Assembly: GCF_900129845.1 (NCBI RefSeq)
Contig: NZ_FQXB01000004.1
Span: 149,623 to 213,622, forward strand
Reading direction: 5' to 3'
Origin: Cognatiyoonia sediminum
GTDB taxonomy: Bacteria > Pseudomonadota > Alphaproteobacteria > Rhodobacterales > Rhodobacteraceae
Length of the DNA: 64,000 bases
In this document: positions 18,575-26,785 of the stretch, piece after piece
Position numbering within the stretch: position 1 is the stretch's first letter
Layout: each line of letters starts with the position of its first letter
The notes under the pieces: model-generated
The model's input: the letters and a program-made list of their open reading frames with translations, nothing else
What the model was told of the DNA's origin: nothing
Database searches by the model: none
Program-made: the position numbers and the translations under genes

Positions 18575-20254
18575 TTAGCCCAACAAGCGGCGTGCAATCA
18601 CCTGTGCTTGGATTTCTGCCGCACCTTCAAAGATGTTCAGGATACGTGCATCGCACAGGATTCGGCTGATCTTGTATTCCAGCGCAAACCCGTTGCCGCC
18701 ATGGATTTGCAACGCGTTGTCCGCACAGGCCCAAGCGACGCGCGCACCAAGAAGCTTGGCCATACCGGCCTCTAGATCACAGCGGCGGTCATTGTCTTTT
18801 TCGTGGGCTGAGAAATAGGTCAGCTGCCGCGCGATCATGATTTCAACGGCCATCATCGCGAGCTTGCCGGATACCCGTGGGAAGTTGATCAGCGCCTTGC
18901 CGAATTGCTTACGGTCGCGGGCATATTGCAGCCCCTCGTCCAATGCAGATTGTGCCACACCGACCGCGCGGGCTGCGGTTTGGATACGTGCGCTTTCAAA
19001 GGTTTGCATCAGCTGTTTGAAACCTTGGCCTTCGACCTGACCAAGCAGGTTTTCACCATTTACTTTGAAATCGTCAAAATTCAGCGTGTATTCTTTCATG
19101 CCACGATACCCGAGCACCTCGATCTCGCCGCCGGAAATACCAGGATCCTGCCACGGATCTTCATCCGTGCCGGGTGTTTTCTCTGCCAAGAACATGGACA
19201 GGCCTTTGTAGTCATCCGTGTCGGGGATTGTGCGGGCGAGCACGGTCATCACATGGGTCCGGGCCGCGTGGGTGATCCATGTTTTGTTGCCGCTGATGAT
19301 CCAATCATCATCTTCTTTGCGCGCTTTGGTGCGGAGGCTTCCCAGGTCTGAACCCGTATTCGGTTCGGTGAACACAGCCGTTGGGAGGATTTCACCGGAC
19401 GCAAGGCCGGGCAGCCATTTTGCCTTTTGCTCATATGTGCCGCCACAGATGATAAGCTCCGCAGCAATCTCAGATCGTGTGCCGAGCGACCCGACACCGA
19501 TGTAACCTCGCGACAGTTCTTCGGAAACGACGCACATGGACGCCTTGGAGAGGCCAAAGCCGCCAAATTCTTCTGGGATCGTAAGGCCAAAGACGCCGAG
19601 CTCTGCCATTTCCTCGATGATCTCCATCGGGATCAATTCGTCCTTCAGGTGCCATTCGTGCGCGTAGGGCTCGACGCGGTCGACGCTGAACCGACGGAAT
19701 TGTTCGCGGATCATCTCCAACTCTTCGTCAAGGCCGGAGGCACCGACAGTGAGGTTGGCAGAGGTTTCTTCGATCAGGACGGCCAAACGGCTGCGCGCGG
19801 CTTGCGTGTTGCCGGAGGCCATGAGTGTTTCCACAGCTTCGATTTCAAACGTCTCACCAAGGTCGATATCCAAATCCTGCAAGCGCAGGATTTCGCCTTG
19901 GTTCATTTGAATGCCGCCTTGGATTTGCAGAAGATATTCACCGAACGCGATTTGGTGGATCAGTTGTTCGGTTTCACCGAATTTCCCTTCGCCATCGAGT
20001 TTTGCCGCCCACTTTTGCATCTGGCGAAGCGATTCAACGTAAGTCGCAAGCCAAGCTAACCCGTGAGAGGCGGTTTGGTTTGCTTCGATCAAACCATTAC
20101 TCACGCGGCCATCTACTGAGACGGTCGCGCGCACGGCTTCGAGAGCGATCTCCAAGACATGTTCTGCGGCTGGAACAGCTTCTGCCGTCAGGTCCAGTAG
20201 GTCGGGCAATAGGACAGGTGGTGTCATTGGCATATCTTGACCGTCATGTGGCAT
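18575..20254 (-). CDS. mcd: (2S)-methylsuccinyl-CoA dehydrogenase (acyl-CoA dehydrogenase with N-terminal extension)
   Basis: A 559-residue flavoprotein, about 160-170 residues longer than ordinary acyl-CoA dehydrogenases. The extension is N-terminal and helical, as in methylsuccinyl-CoA dehydrogenase of the ethylmalonyl-CoA pathway in Rhodobacter and Paracoccus. The dehydrogenase core shows IPEEFGGFGLS, FTEPNTGSDLGSLRT (FAD site), ARDRKQFGK and IHGGNGFALEYKISR ... FEGAAEIQ with the likely catalytic Glu. ATG at 20254 has AAGGAG 6 bases upstream inside a hairpin. It sits downstream of pckA; ETF genes that would accept its electrons are at 29642-31329. An alternative acyl-CoA substrate cannot be excluded. 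Confidence 0.83.
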   Translation of the reverse strand: MPHDGQDMPMTPPVLLPDLLDLTAEAVPAAEHVLEIALEAVRATVSVDGRVSNGLIEANQTASHGLAWLATYVESLRQMQKWAAKLDGEGKFGETEQLIHQIAFGEYLLQIQGGIQMNQGEILRLQDLDIDLGETFEIEAVETLMASGNTQAARSRLAVLIEETSANLTVGASGLDEELEMIREQFRRFSVDRVEPYAHEWHLKDELIPMEIIEEMAELGVFGLTIPEEFGGFGLSKASMCVVSEELSRGYIGVGSLGTRSEIAAELIICGGTYEQKAKWLPGLASGEILPTAVFTEPNTGSDLGSLRTKARKEDDDWIISGNKTWITHAARTHVMTVLARTIPDTDDYKGLSMFLAEKTPGTDEDPWQDPGISGGEIEVLGYRGMKEYTLNFDDFKVNGENLLGQVEGQGFKQLMQTFESARIQTAARAVGVAQSALDEGLQYARDRKQFGKALINFPRVSGKLAMMAVEIMIARQLTYFSAHEKDNDRRCDLEAGMAKLLGARVAWACADNALQIHGGNGFALEYKISRILCDARILNIFEGAAEIQAQVIARRLLG

Positions 20255-20256
20255 GT

Positions 20257-20300
20257 GCGACTCCTTTTTGCAGTCGCAGAAATAATCTTTTTGCAGTCGC
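20257..20300 (-). promoter_or_regulatory. Repeat and RBS hairpin in the mcd leader
   Basis: Read on the minus strand, the 14-mer GCGACTGCAAAAAG occurs twice (20287-20300 and 20264-20277), 23 bp apart. The second copy continues into GGAGTCGC, so GCGACT pairs with AGTCGC (20272-20277 with 20257-20262), enclosing the AAGGAG Shine-Dalgarno two bases before the mcd ATG. It could be a regulator site, a translational switch, or both; which is unknown. Confidence 0.5.
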
Positions 20301-20386
20301 GGCGCAATATTAATTCAACCCAAATATATTATTTGAACAAATATGTCGCAGCGAAATTTTGGCCGCGAAACCTTCTTTAAATGCAA

Positions 20387-20413
20387 ATCAGGCCGCGGAT
20401 ACCGCAGCCTGAT
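20387..20413 (-). terminator. Putative terminator after pckA
   Basis: A hairpin of 7 bp plus 4 bp separated by a C-A mismatch (20387-20393 with 20407-20413; 20395-20398 with 20402-20405; ATA loop) lies 26 bases past the pckA stop. The minus-strand tail TTGCATT is weak in U, so readthrough into mcd is possible. Confidence 0.5.
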
Positions 20414-20438
20414 CTGTTTTCTTGGATTTTGGAAGGTC

Positions 20439-22037
20439 TTAGCCAATCGCCGCGGCTTTGACGTCTTCGTCGATGTAAGGGACATATTTTTCAAAGTTGT
20501 CGCTGAACATCTCGACCAGTTTCGCCGCCTGCGCATCATAAGCGTCTTTGTCCGCCCATGTTTCACGCGGATTCAAAAGCTGGTCGTCAACGCCTTCGCA
20601 AGTCATCGGAACTTCAAAGCCGAAGTTCGGGTCTTTGCGGAAATGGTTTTCGACAAGCGACTGGTCAAGGGCCGCCGCGAGCAAAGCACGTGTCGCTTTG
20701 ATAGGCATCCGTGAACCAGTGCCGTATGCCCCGCCAGTCCAACCCGTATTCACAAGCCAACAGGTTGCACCATGGGAAGCGATTTTCTGGCGCAAGAGGT
20801 CGCCGTAGGCCTCTGGTCGGCGTGGCATGAATGGTGCGCCAAAACAGGTAGAGAATGTCGGCTCTGGTTCCGTCACACCTCGTTCTGTGCCGGCGACTTT
20901 TGACGTAAAGCCGGACAGGAAGTGGTACATCGCCTGAGCTGGTGTCAATCGGCTGATCGGAGGCAGAACGCCGAACGCATCACAAGTGAGCATGATGATG
21001 TTCTTCGGGTGTCCACCCAGCGCGCTTTCGGAAGCGTTGGAGATGTAGTGCAACGGATAGGCGCAGCGCATATTTGCGGTCAGGCTGTCGTCGTTGAAAT
21101 CCAATTCTTTCGTGTCCGGATCGAACACCATGTTCTCAATGACGGTATGTGGCATGGAGCACGTGGCGTAGATCTCCGGCTCCGCTTCTGGGTCTAACCC
21201 GATGGTCTTCGCATAGCAGCCGCCTTCAAAGTTAAACGTACCTCGTTCTGACCAGCCGTGTTCATCGTCGCCGATCAAAATGCGGCTGGGATCGGCGGAG
21301 AGGGTTGTTTTTCCTGTACCTGAAAGACCAAAGAAGATCGCCGTATCAACAGGGTTACCCGGCGCGTGGTTGGCGGAGCAGTGCATCGGCATGATGCCTT
21401 TTTCCGGCAGGAGGTAGTTGAGTAGTGTGAAAACAGACTTCTTGTTTTCGCCCGCGTACTCGGTGCCGCCAATCAGGATCAACTTGCGATCAAAGTTCAG
21501 CGCAATGACCGTTTCAGACCGGCAGCCGTGCTTGTCAGGATCAGCTTTGAACGTTGGGCAATTGATAATCGTGAAATCCGGTGCAAAGTTTGCCAACTCG
21601 TCCACTTCTGGGCGGCGTAGCAAGTGACGGATGAACAAACCGTGCCATGCAAGTTCTGTTACAACGCGCACGTCCAGGCGGTGCGTAGGGTCGGCCCCGC
21701 CAAAAAGGTCAGACACGTAGTAGCTGCCGCCTTCCATATGGGCGAGCATGTCATCGTAGAGCGCGTCGAACTTTGAAGGCTCCATGGGAGGGTTGTTTTC
21801 CCACCAGATCGTATCTTCAACCGAAGGTGTACGGACGACAAACTTGTCTTTTGGTGACCGCCCAGTGTGTTTCCCAGTGGTCGCAAGGAAAGTGCCACCT
21901 TTACCTTCGACACCTTCGCCATTGTCGATGGCGGCTTTCTGCAACTCTTCCTCAGAGTAGTTATAATAGACGTACCCAAGCCCTTTGATGCCTTGATCTT
22001 CAAGTTTCATCTGCGGGTTGACCGTTCCATGGTCCAT
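20439..22037 (-). CDS. pckA: Phosphoenolpyruvate carboxykinase (ATP)
   Basis: Decarboxylates and phosphorylates oxaloacetate to PEP, the first step of gluconeogenesis. The 532-residue ATP-dependent form shows [12 protein letters not shown], the P-loop [14 protein letters not shown] (about residues 232-246), [10 protein letters not shown] (kinase-2-like metal site) and the [10 protein letters not shown] segment. AAGGAAT precedes the ATG. It diverges from chvI across 298 bp, as in rhizobia where ChvI and a LacI-type regulator affect pckA. Candidate operators are at 22128-22157. Confidence 0.97.
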   Translation of the reverse strand: MDHGTVNPQMKLEDQGIKGLGYVYYNYSEEELQKAAIDNGEGVEGKGGTFLATTGKHTGRSPKDKFVVRTPSVEDTIWWENNPPMEPSKFDALYDDMLAHMEGGSYYVSDLFGGADPTHRLDVRVVTELAWHGLFIRHLLRRPEVDELANFAPDFTIINCPTFKADPDKHGCRSETVIALNFDRKLILIGGTEYAGENKKSVFTLLNYLLPEKGIMPMHCSANHAPGNPVDTAIFFGLSGTGKTTLSADPSRILIGDDEHGWSERGTFNFEGGCYAKTIGLDPEAEPEIYATCSMPHTVIENMVFDPDTKELDFNDDSLTANMRCAYPLHYISNASESALGGHPKNIIMLTCDAFGVLPPISRLTPAQAMYHFLSGFTSKVAGTERGVTEPEPTFSTCFGAPFMPRRPEAYGDLLRQKIASHGATCWLVNTGWTGGAYGTGSRMPIKATRALLAAALDQSLVENHFRKDPNFGFEVPMTCEGVDDQLLNPRETWADKDAYDAQAAKLVEMFSDNFEKYVPYIDEDVKAAAIG

Positions 22038-22127
22038 GGGTGCATTCCTTTTTCTGCAGTGCCAAAATTGATTACGTAGCCTCGTCTTAACATTGCAAAC
22101 CTTAAGGCAAACCCCCTTATTTCAGGC

Positions 22128-22157
22128 GTTAGCGCAACCATTTCGGTGTTAGCGCAA
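22128..22157. promoter_or_regulatory. Direct repeat GTTAGCGCAA in the pckA-chvI intergenic region
   Basis: Two copies of GTTAGCGCAA (22128-22137 and 22148-22157) lie exactly 20 bp apart, 91-120 bases upstream of the pckA start and about 180 bases from chvI. Each resembles half or more of the palindrome GTTAGCGCTAAC, close to the site before pyk (2800-2811). The rest of the 298-bp gap holds no ORF; it is AT-richer and contains a TTGC..CTTAAG..GCAA stretch nearer to pckA. A LacI-family CceR/PckR-type operator is my inference. Confidence 0.5.
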
Positions 22158-22335
22158 TCAATTTGGAGTGGTGCTCATGGGTGAGGCATTTTAGCCATTA
22201 CTTAGCCTTTAGTGCCGCAAATAAGGCACGGGATTCAGGCTGATTCGTGTTTAGGGATTGATTCGAGGCCTTAAAATGGCGAAACATCAGGAAAAGCAGG
22301 TCAAAACAAATAAATAAGCAGTAAGGGTCAAACCC

Positions 22336-23037
22336 ATGTCTAAAATTGCCTTGGTCGATGACGACAGGAATATCCTGACGTCCGTATCGATGACATTAGA
22401 AGCCGAAGGCTTCGAAGTAGAAACATATAACGATGGTCAGGCTGCTCTGGATGCGTTCAACAAGCGCATGCCGGATATGGCTGTTTTGGATATAAAAATG
22501 CCTCGCATGGACGGGATGGATCTGTTGCAGCGTTTGCGTCAGAAAACCTCCATGCCGGTTATCTTTCTCACCTCCAAAGATGATGAGATCGATGAAGTTC
22601 TGGGCCTTCGTATGGGCGCAGACGACTATGTGAAAAAGCCGTTCTCGCAGCGTCTTTTGGTCGAACGCATTCGCGCGTTGCTGCGCCGTCAGGACGCCAT
22701 CAGCGGCGAAACCATCGAGGAAACCGAAGACACCAAAGTCATGGTGCGCGGTGAGCTGACGATGGATCCTTTGCGTCACGCCGTGAAGTGGAAAGGCAAA
22801 GATGTGTCACTGACAGTGACTGAATTCTTGCTTCTTCAAGCTCTGGCGCAGCGCCCTGGTTTCGTGAAAAGCCGCGATCAGTTGATGGATGTTGCCTACG
22901 ACGATCAGGTTTATGTGGATGACCGTACAATCGATAGCCACATCAAACGCCTTCGTAAGAAAATGCGCATGGCCGACGATGAATTTTCGGCGATCGAAAC
23001 ACTGTATGGGATTGGGTACCGCTACAACGAAGAGTAA
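22336..23037 (+). CDS. chvI: Two-component response regulator ChvI
   Basis: A 233-residue OmpR/PhoB-type regulator: receiver domain with acidic pocket Asp8/9/10, phosphoacceptor Asp52 in [11 protein letters not shown] and Lys in DDYVKKPFS, then a winged-helix DNA-binding domain ([21 protein letters not shown] ... [16 protein letters not shown]). Placement directly before a transmembrane kinase and hprK identifies it as ChvI, the alphaproteobacterial regulator of envelope, acid and host-adaptation responses. It diverges from pckA; chvG starts 3 bases after its stop. Confidence 0.93.
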   Translation: MSKIALVDDDRNILTSVSMTLEAEGFEVETYNDGQAALDAFNKRMPDMAVLDIKMPRMDGMDLLQRLRQKTSMPVIFLTSKDDEIDEVLGLRMGADDYVKKPFSQRLLVERIRALLRRQDAISGETIEETEDTKVMVRGELTMDPLRHAVKWKGKDVSLTVTEFLLLQALAQRPGFVKSRDQLMDVAYDDQVYVDDRTIDSHIKRLRKKMRMADDEFSAIETLYGIGYRYNEE

Positions 23038-23040
23038 TTG

Positions 23041-24783
23041 ATGTCCGACGTCACTGAAATTGACGTTCGTGATCTAAACTCTGTCCGGCGTGCCGCTAAG
23101 AAAGATGCAGGCACGCCAGACGTCGTTTTGGGTGACGATTGGGTCCAGCCCCAAGGGGTTGGGGACAACGAGCTTGCGGAAGGTCGCCGCAAGCGCGGTT
23201 TGTACAATCTGCGCAAGTCACCCCTCGCTCGAAAAATTATCACCTTCAACTTGATCGCCATGATCTTGTTGATCGCGGGGGTTCTGTATCTCAACCCCTC
23301 GCGCGATAATCTTGCGTATCAACGTGCCAATGGGCTGGTGAATGAGGCTGAACTGATCGCTGACGTGCTGGAGGCACGGATGCCTGCGACGGTTCCTGTT
23401 AACCTCATGACAGGTGATGGCATCGACGTCGTCGAGACCTTAGAGCAGATGGACCTGCGTGGCGGAATCGACGTTGTTGTTTTCGATGCGGATGGTACAC
23501 TAGTTGCATCGGCCGTCGGAGCCGCCGATGTCTCATCTATTTCCGGGCTCAATCGCAATGAAAGCGATACGATTTTGACAGATTTTCTGGCGTCCACTTG
23601 GAATGGGGTTGCCAACAGTTTCCGCAACATCTTTGGCGATTGGCGGGAAGAGCGGGGTGGCCCAGATCAGGATGCGGTCCTGAGCGCCATGAACATGGGG
23701 ACCAGTGTTCAGACTCAAAACGATGCGTCGGGTACAACTTTTGTTGTCATCACACCAGTAATGCAAGGCGACAGCCCCGTTGGTGCCGTCGCGATTTCGA
23801 GCGCTGCGGGTGAGCTTGATGCATTGGTTCGTCGCGAAAGGGAGCAGGTCTTACGCCTGTTCTTGGTCGGTATTTTCATCAGTGTTGGTTTGAGTTTGGT
23901 CTTGGCTTCCACGATCGCGAACCCGTTGGCGGACCTTGCAGCGGCGGCAGAGTTGGGCCGAGACAAGAACGCGCGTAAGCTGTCACCTACGCAGGTCCGC
24001 ATTCCTGATCTGACTGGTCGGCCCGATGAAATCGGCCGCCTGTCTGGTGCATTGCGTGGCATGGTTCAGGCCCTGTCCGAGCGGATCGAAGGCAATGAAC
24101 AGTTTGCCGCAGATGTCGCTCATGAAATCAAGAACCCGCTGGCCTCGTTGCGCTCTGCAGTCGGGACAATGCGTGTCGCCACACGCGACGATCAACGCGA
24201 GCGGCTACTGGAAGTAATCGAACACGATGTGCGCCGATTGGACCGTTTGGTCAGCGATATCTCGAACGCATCGCGATTGGATAGTGAACTCGTCCGCGAA
24301 CAAGAAGAATCCTTCGATCTTCTGAAAATGCTCGGAAACCTCAATGAGTTTCTGGGTAAGGAAGCACGGGACAAAGGCATCGAATACATCGCTGACATTC
24401 CCGAAGAGCCGATTACGGTCGTTGGCCTTGAAGGGCGCTTGGCACAGGTGTTTGTGAACCTGATCACTAATGCGATTTCCTTTTGCGAAGATGGAGATGC
24501 GATCCGAGTCTGGGCGCGGCAGCGTGAGAATCGCGTTCTTGTTGTTGTTGAAGATACTGGCCCTGGTATCCCGAATGAAGCTTTGAGTAAGGTGTTCCAG
24601 CGTTTTTACTCTGAACGTCCTGAAGGGCAATTCGGCAACAACTCTGGGCTTGGTTTGGCGATCTCCAAACAAATCATTGAGGCGCACGGCGGCGTGATCT
24701 GGGCTGAGAACATCCGTCCGACAGAGGCAGACATGACCTCTGAGCCTTTGGGCGCGCGTTTCGTCGTGGGACTACCCGTCTAA
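23041..24783 (+). CDS. chvG: Sensor histidine kinase ChvG
   Basis: A 580-residue inner-membrane kinase. A cytoplasmic basic N-terminus (~60 residues) leads to TM1 (KIITFNLIAMILLIAGVLYL), a periplasmic sensor of about 190 residues, TM2 (LFLVGIFISVGLSLVLAS), a HAMP segment, the phosphoacceptor His in DVAHEIKNPLASLRS and an ATPase domain with NLITNAISF, EDTGPGIP and GLGLAISKQIIEAHGG. In rhizobia ExoR represses the ChvG orthologue; exoR is not in this window. Start chosen at ATG 23041; an immediately preceding TTG is less likely. Confidence 0.92.
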   Translation: MSDVTEIDVRDLNSVRRAAKKDAGTPDVVLGDDWVQPQGVGDNELAEGRRKRGLYNLRKSPLARKIITFNLIAMILLIAGVLYLNPSRDNLAYQRANGLVNEAELIADVLEARMPATVPVNLMTGDGIDVVETLEQMDLRGGIDVVVFDADGTLVASAVGAADVSSISGLNRNESDTILTDFLASTWNGVANSFRNIFGDWREERGGPDQDAVLSAMNMGTSVQTQNDASGTTFVVITPVMQGDSPVGAVAISSAAGELDALVRREREQVLRLFLVGIFISVGLSLVLASTIANPLADLAAAAELGRDKNARKLSPTQVRIPDLTGRPDEIGRLSGALRGMVQALSERIEGNEQFAADVAHEIKNPLASLRSAVGTMRVATRDDQRERLLEVIEHDVRRLDRLVSDISNASRLDSELVREQEESFDLLKMLGNLNEFLGKEARDKGIEYIADIPEEPITVVGLEGRLAQVFVNLITNAISFCEDGDAIRVWARQRENRVLVVVEDTGPGIPNEALSKVFQRFYSERPEGQFGNNSGLGLAISKQIIEAHGGVIWAENIRPTEADMTSEPLGARFVVGLPV

Positions 24784-24788
24784 GCATC

Positions 24789-25208
24789 ATGGAACAGATC
24801 GTTCATGCCTCTTGCGTATCGGTCGATGGCAAGGGGCTGCTGATCATAGGTGCTTCTGGGTCGGGTAAGTCCGCACTCGCATTGCAACTTGTAACATTCG
24901 GCGCTGATTTGATTGCGGATGATCGCACCAATCTGACCAATACCGAGGAAGGGGTTGTTGCGTCCTCGCCGCCAGCGATTCGAGGATCGATTGAGGCGCG
25001 TGGCATGGGGATATTGCAGGCGCCAACAGCAGATAGCGCGGTTCTACGCTACGTTGTTAAAATGGATGAGGTGGAGAACCAGAGGTTGCCGGATGAAAAG
25101 AACCTCACGTTAATGGGACACACATACCCCTTGTTTTACAGGGTCGAAGGAATACATTTCGCGGCATCGCTGTGGCTTTTGATGCGCCATGGCAGGAGCA
25201 CTCTATGA
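24789..25208 (+). CDS. hprK: HPr kinase/phosphorylase (short alphaproteobacterial form)
   Basis: Phosphorylates HPr on Ser46 and removes that phosphate. The 139-residue protein is only the catalytic domain, lacking the N-terminal domain of Firmicutes HprK, as usual in alphaproteobacteria. Walker A is IIGASGSGKSALALQL; DLIADDRT and the HprK signature IEARGMGI are present. It overlaps rapZ by four bases (ATGA) and starts 5 bases after chvG, coupling PTS control to the ChvGI operon. Its target HPr, with Ser46, is encoded at 26516-26785. Confidence 0.93.
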   Translation: MEQIVHASCVSVDGKGLLIIGASGSGKSALALQLVTFGADLIADDRTNLTNTEEGVVASSPPAIRGSIEARGMGILQAPTADSAVLRYVVKMDEVENQRLPDEKNLTLMGHTYPLFYRVEGIHFAASLWLLMRHGRSTL

Positions 25209-26122
25209 CCGCATCAATGAAACCCGAACGGACGCTCCCTGCGATCCTACTCGTTACCGGCCCCTCTGGGGCTGGGCGGTCAACTGCAATCAACACGCTG
25301 GAAGACCTCGGATTTGAAGTCATCGATAACCTTCCTTTGTCTTTGCTCCCCCGCTTGCTTGAGGGTGCGCATGACAAACCGCTTGCTCTTGGGCTAGACG
25401 TCAGAAATCGTGACTTCAGTTCTGCCGCTTTGCTGGACGCGTTTGAGGATCTTTCGCGCCGCTTAGGGGATAAGGTTCAATTGCTTTATCTCGATTCCGC
25501 TGATGATGTGTTGCTGAACCGATATTCTGAAACGCGTCGCCGGCATCCTCTTGCCCCGACAGGCCGCCCACTCGATGGGATCGCTGCTGAGAAAGACCTG
25601 CTCGTTCCGATTAGAGAGCGGGCTGATGCGCTGATCGATACGACATCCTTCTCCCCACATGACCTAAAGGCAGAGGTGGAGCACTACTTTGGCGCACCTG
25701 CAGAGCAGCGACTAAGCATTTCGGTGCAGTCTTTCTCCTACAAGCGCGGATTGCCCCGAGGTTTGGACATGGTTCTCGATTGTCGGTTTTTGCGGAACCC
25801 ACATTGGGATGAAAAGCTGCGTCAGGAAAATGGGACGAACGAGGACGTTGTCACGTATATCGCGGAAGACGAACGGTTTGAGCCATTCTATGAAGGAAGC
25901 CTCAATATGCTAAAGACCGTATTGCCTGGCCACGTCGATGAAGGCCGCGCAAACTTCTCGGTCGGCTTTGGCTGTACGGGTGGAAAGCACCGATCGGTCG
26001 CACTTGCAAAAAAAATTGCGACGACCCTTGCGCAAGACGGCTGGCAGGTATCAATAAGGCATCGGGAACTGGAGCGTCAGGGCATCGCCCCTGAAGTGAT
26101 CCAGCAAGGAGTTAAGGCTTGA
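25205..26122 (+). CDS. rapZ: RNase adapter protein RapZ (nucleotide-binding)
   Basis: A 305-residue P-loop protein of the RapZ/YvcJ family. The N-terminal Walker A is VTGPSGAGRSTA followed by LEDLGFEVIDNLP, with LDVRNRD; the C-terminal domain has FSYKRGLPRGLDMVLDCRFL and the GCTGGKHRSVALA phosphate-binding motif. In E. coli RapZ binds GlmZ/GlmY sRNA and RNase E to control GlmS; whether this holds in alphaproteobacteria is open. ATG at 25205 overlaps the hprK stop. A link between cell-wall precursor sensing and PTS is suggested by this conserved clustering. Confidence 0.93.
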   Translation: MTASMKPERTLPAILLVTGPSGAGRSTAINTLEDLGFEVIDNLPLSLLPRLLEGAHDKPLALGLDVRNRDFSSAALLDAFEDLSRRLGDKVQLLYLDSADDVLLNRYSETRRRHPLAPTGRPLDGIAAEKDLLVPIRERADALIDTTSFSPHDLKAEVEHYFGAPAEQRLSISVQSFSYKRGLPRGLDMVLDCRFLRNPHWDEKLRQENGTNEDVVTYIAEDERFEPFYEGSLNMLKTVLPGHVDEGRANFSVGFGCTGGKHRSVALAKKIATTLAQDGWQVSIRHRELERQGIAPEVIQQGVKA

Positions 26123-26511
26123 TTGGTATCGTAATCGTCGCCCACGGCAGGTTGGCCGAAGAATATCTCGCCGCGATTGAGCATGTGGTGGGTCCTCAAA
26201 CAGGTGTTGAGGCGATTACCATTGCGGCCGATGACGACCGTAGCGCAAAACAAAATGAAATTTGCCGAGCCGCCAATGATGTTGATAGCGGCGATGGGGT
26301 TGTCGTTGTGACCGATATGTTTGGTGGATCACCGTCGAACCTTTCGCTCAGAGCGTGCTCCGCCGATAAGCGCCGTATCATGTATGGCGCGAACCTTCCG
26401 ATGTTGATCAAGCTGGCGAAGTCGCGAAAGAAGCCAATTGGTAATGCCGTAGACGCCGCCTTGAAGGCTGCGCATAAATATATCGACGCGCAAACGGTAC
26501 GGGCGCATTAG
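26119..26511 (+). CDS. PTS EIIA component, mannose family
   Basis: A 130-residue EIIA(Man)-type phosphocarrier. His9 in IVAHGRLAEEY is the expected phosphorylation site, and VVTDMFGGSPSNLS is the family motif. The start is TTG at 26119, overlapping the rapZ stop (TTGA). No EIIB/EIIC permease genes are nearby, so this belongs to a regulatory PTS rather than a sugar uptake system. It passes phosphate from HPr (next gene) to an unknown regulatory target. Confidence 0.9.
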   Translation: MIGIVIVAHGRLAEEYLAAIEHVVGPQTGVEAITIAADDDRSAKQNEICRAANDVDSGDGVVVVTDMFGGSPSNLSLRACSADKRRIMYGANLPMLIKLAKSRKKPIGNAVDAALKAAHKYIDAQTVRAH

Positions 26512-26515
26512 ATCT

Positions 26516-26785
26516 ATGGCTGAATTGAAACTCGAAATTCAGAACATCAAAGGCTTGCACGCGCGCGCTTCGGCTAAATTGGTCGAAGTGGTCGAGATGT
26601 ATGATGCCTCTGCCACGATTTCGAAGGATGGCATGGAAGCGGATGGCGACAGCATCATGGGCCTCTTGATGCTGGCGGCGACCATCGGCACCCACATCGA
26701 AGTTGAGACCTCAGGAGCACAGGCAGACGAACTTGCCGTTGCTTTGACTGATCTCGTCAATGACAAATTTGGCGAAGACGACTAG
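26516..26785 (+). CDS. ptsH: HPr family phosphocarrier protein
   Basis: An 89-residue HPr with both regulatory sites at canonical positions: His15 in GLHARASAK (phosphorylated by enzyme I) and Ser46 in ADGDSIMGLLML (target of HprK). It starts 4 bases after EIIA and overlaps the downstream acyltransferase start by 26 bases. Enzyme I is not in this window. Context (chvGI, hprK, rapZ, EIIA-Man) marks it as the phosphocarrier of a regulatory, permease-free PTS. Confidence 0.93.
   Translation: MAELKLEIQNIKGLHARASAKLVEVVEMYDASATISKDGMEADGDSIMGLLMLAATIGTHIEVETSGAQADELAVALTDLVNDKFGEDD

Noticed and set aside
22128..22157. CRISPR-like or other repeat array
   Set aside because: Only two copies of a 10-mer with 10-bp spacing; no CRISPR array or cas gene anywhere in the window.
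26119..26785. EIIA and HPr as part of a sugar-uptake PTS
   Set aside because: No EIIB, EIIC or EIID genes nearby; the hprK/rapZ context marks a regulatory PTS.
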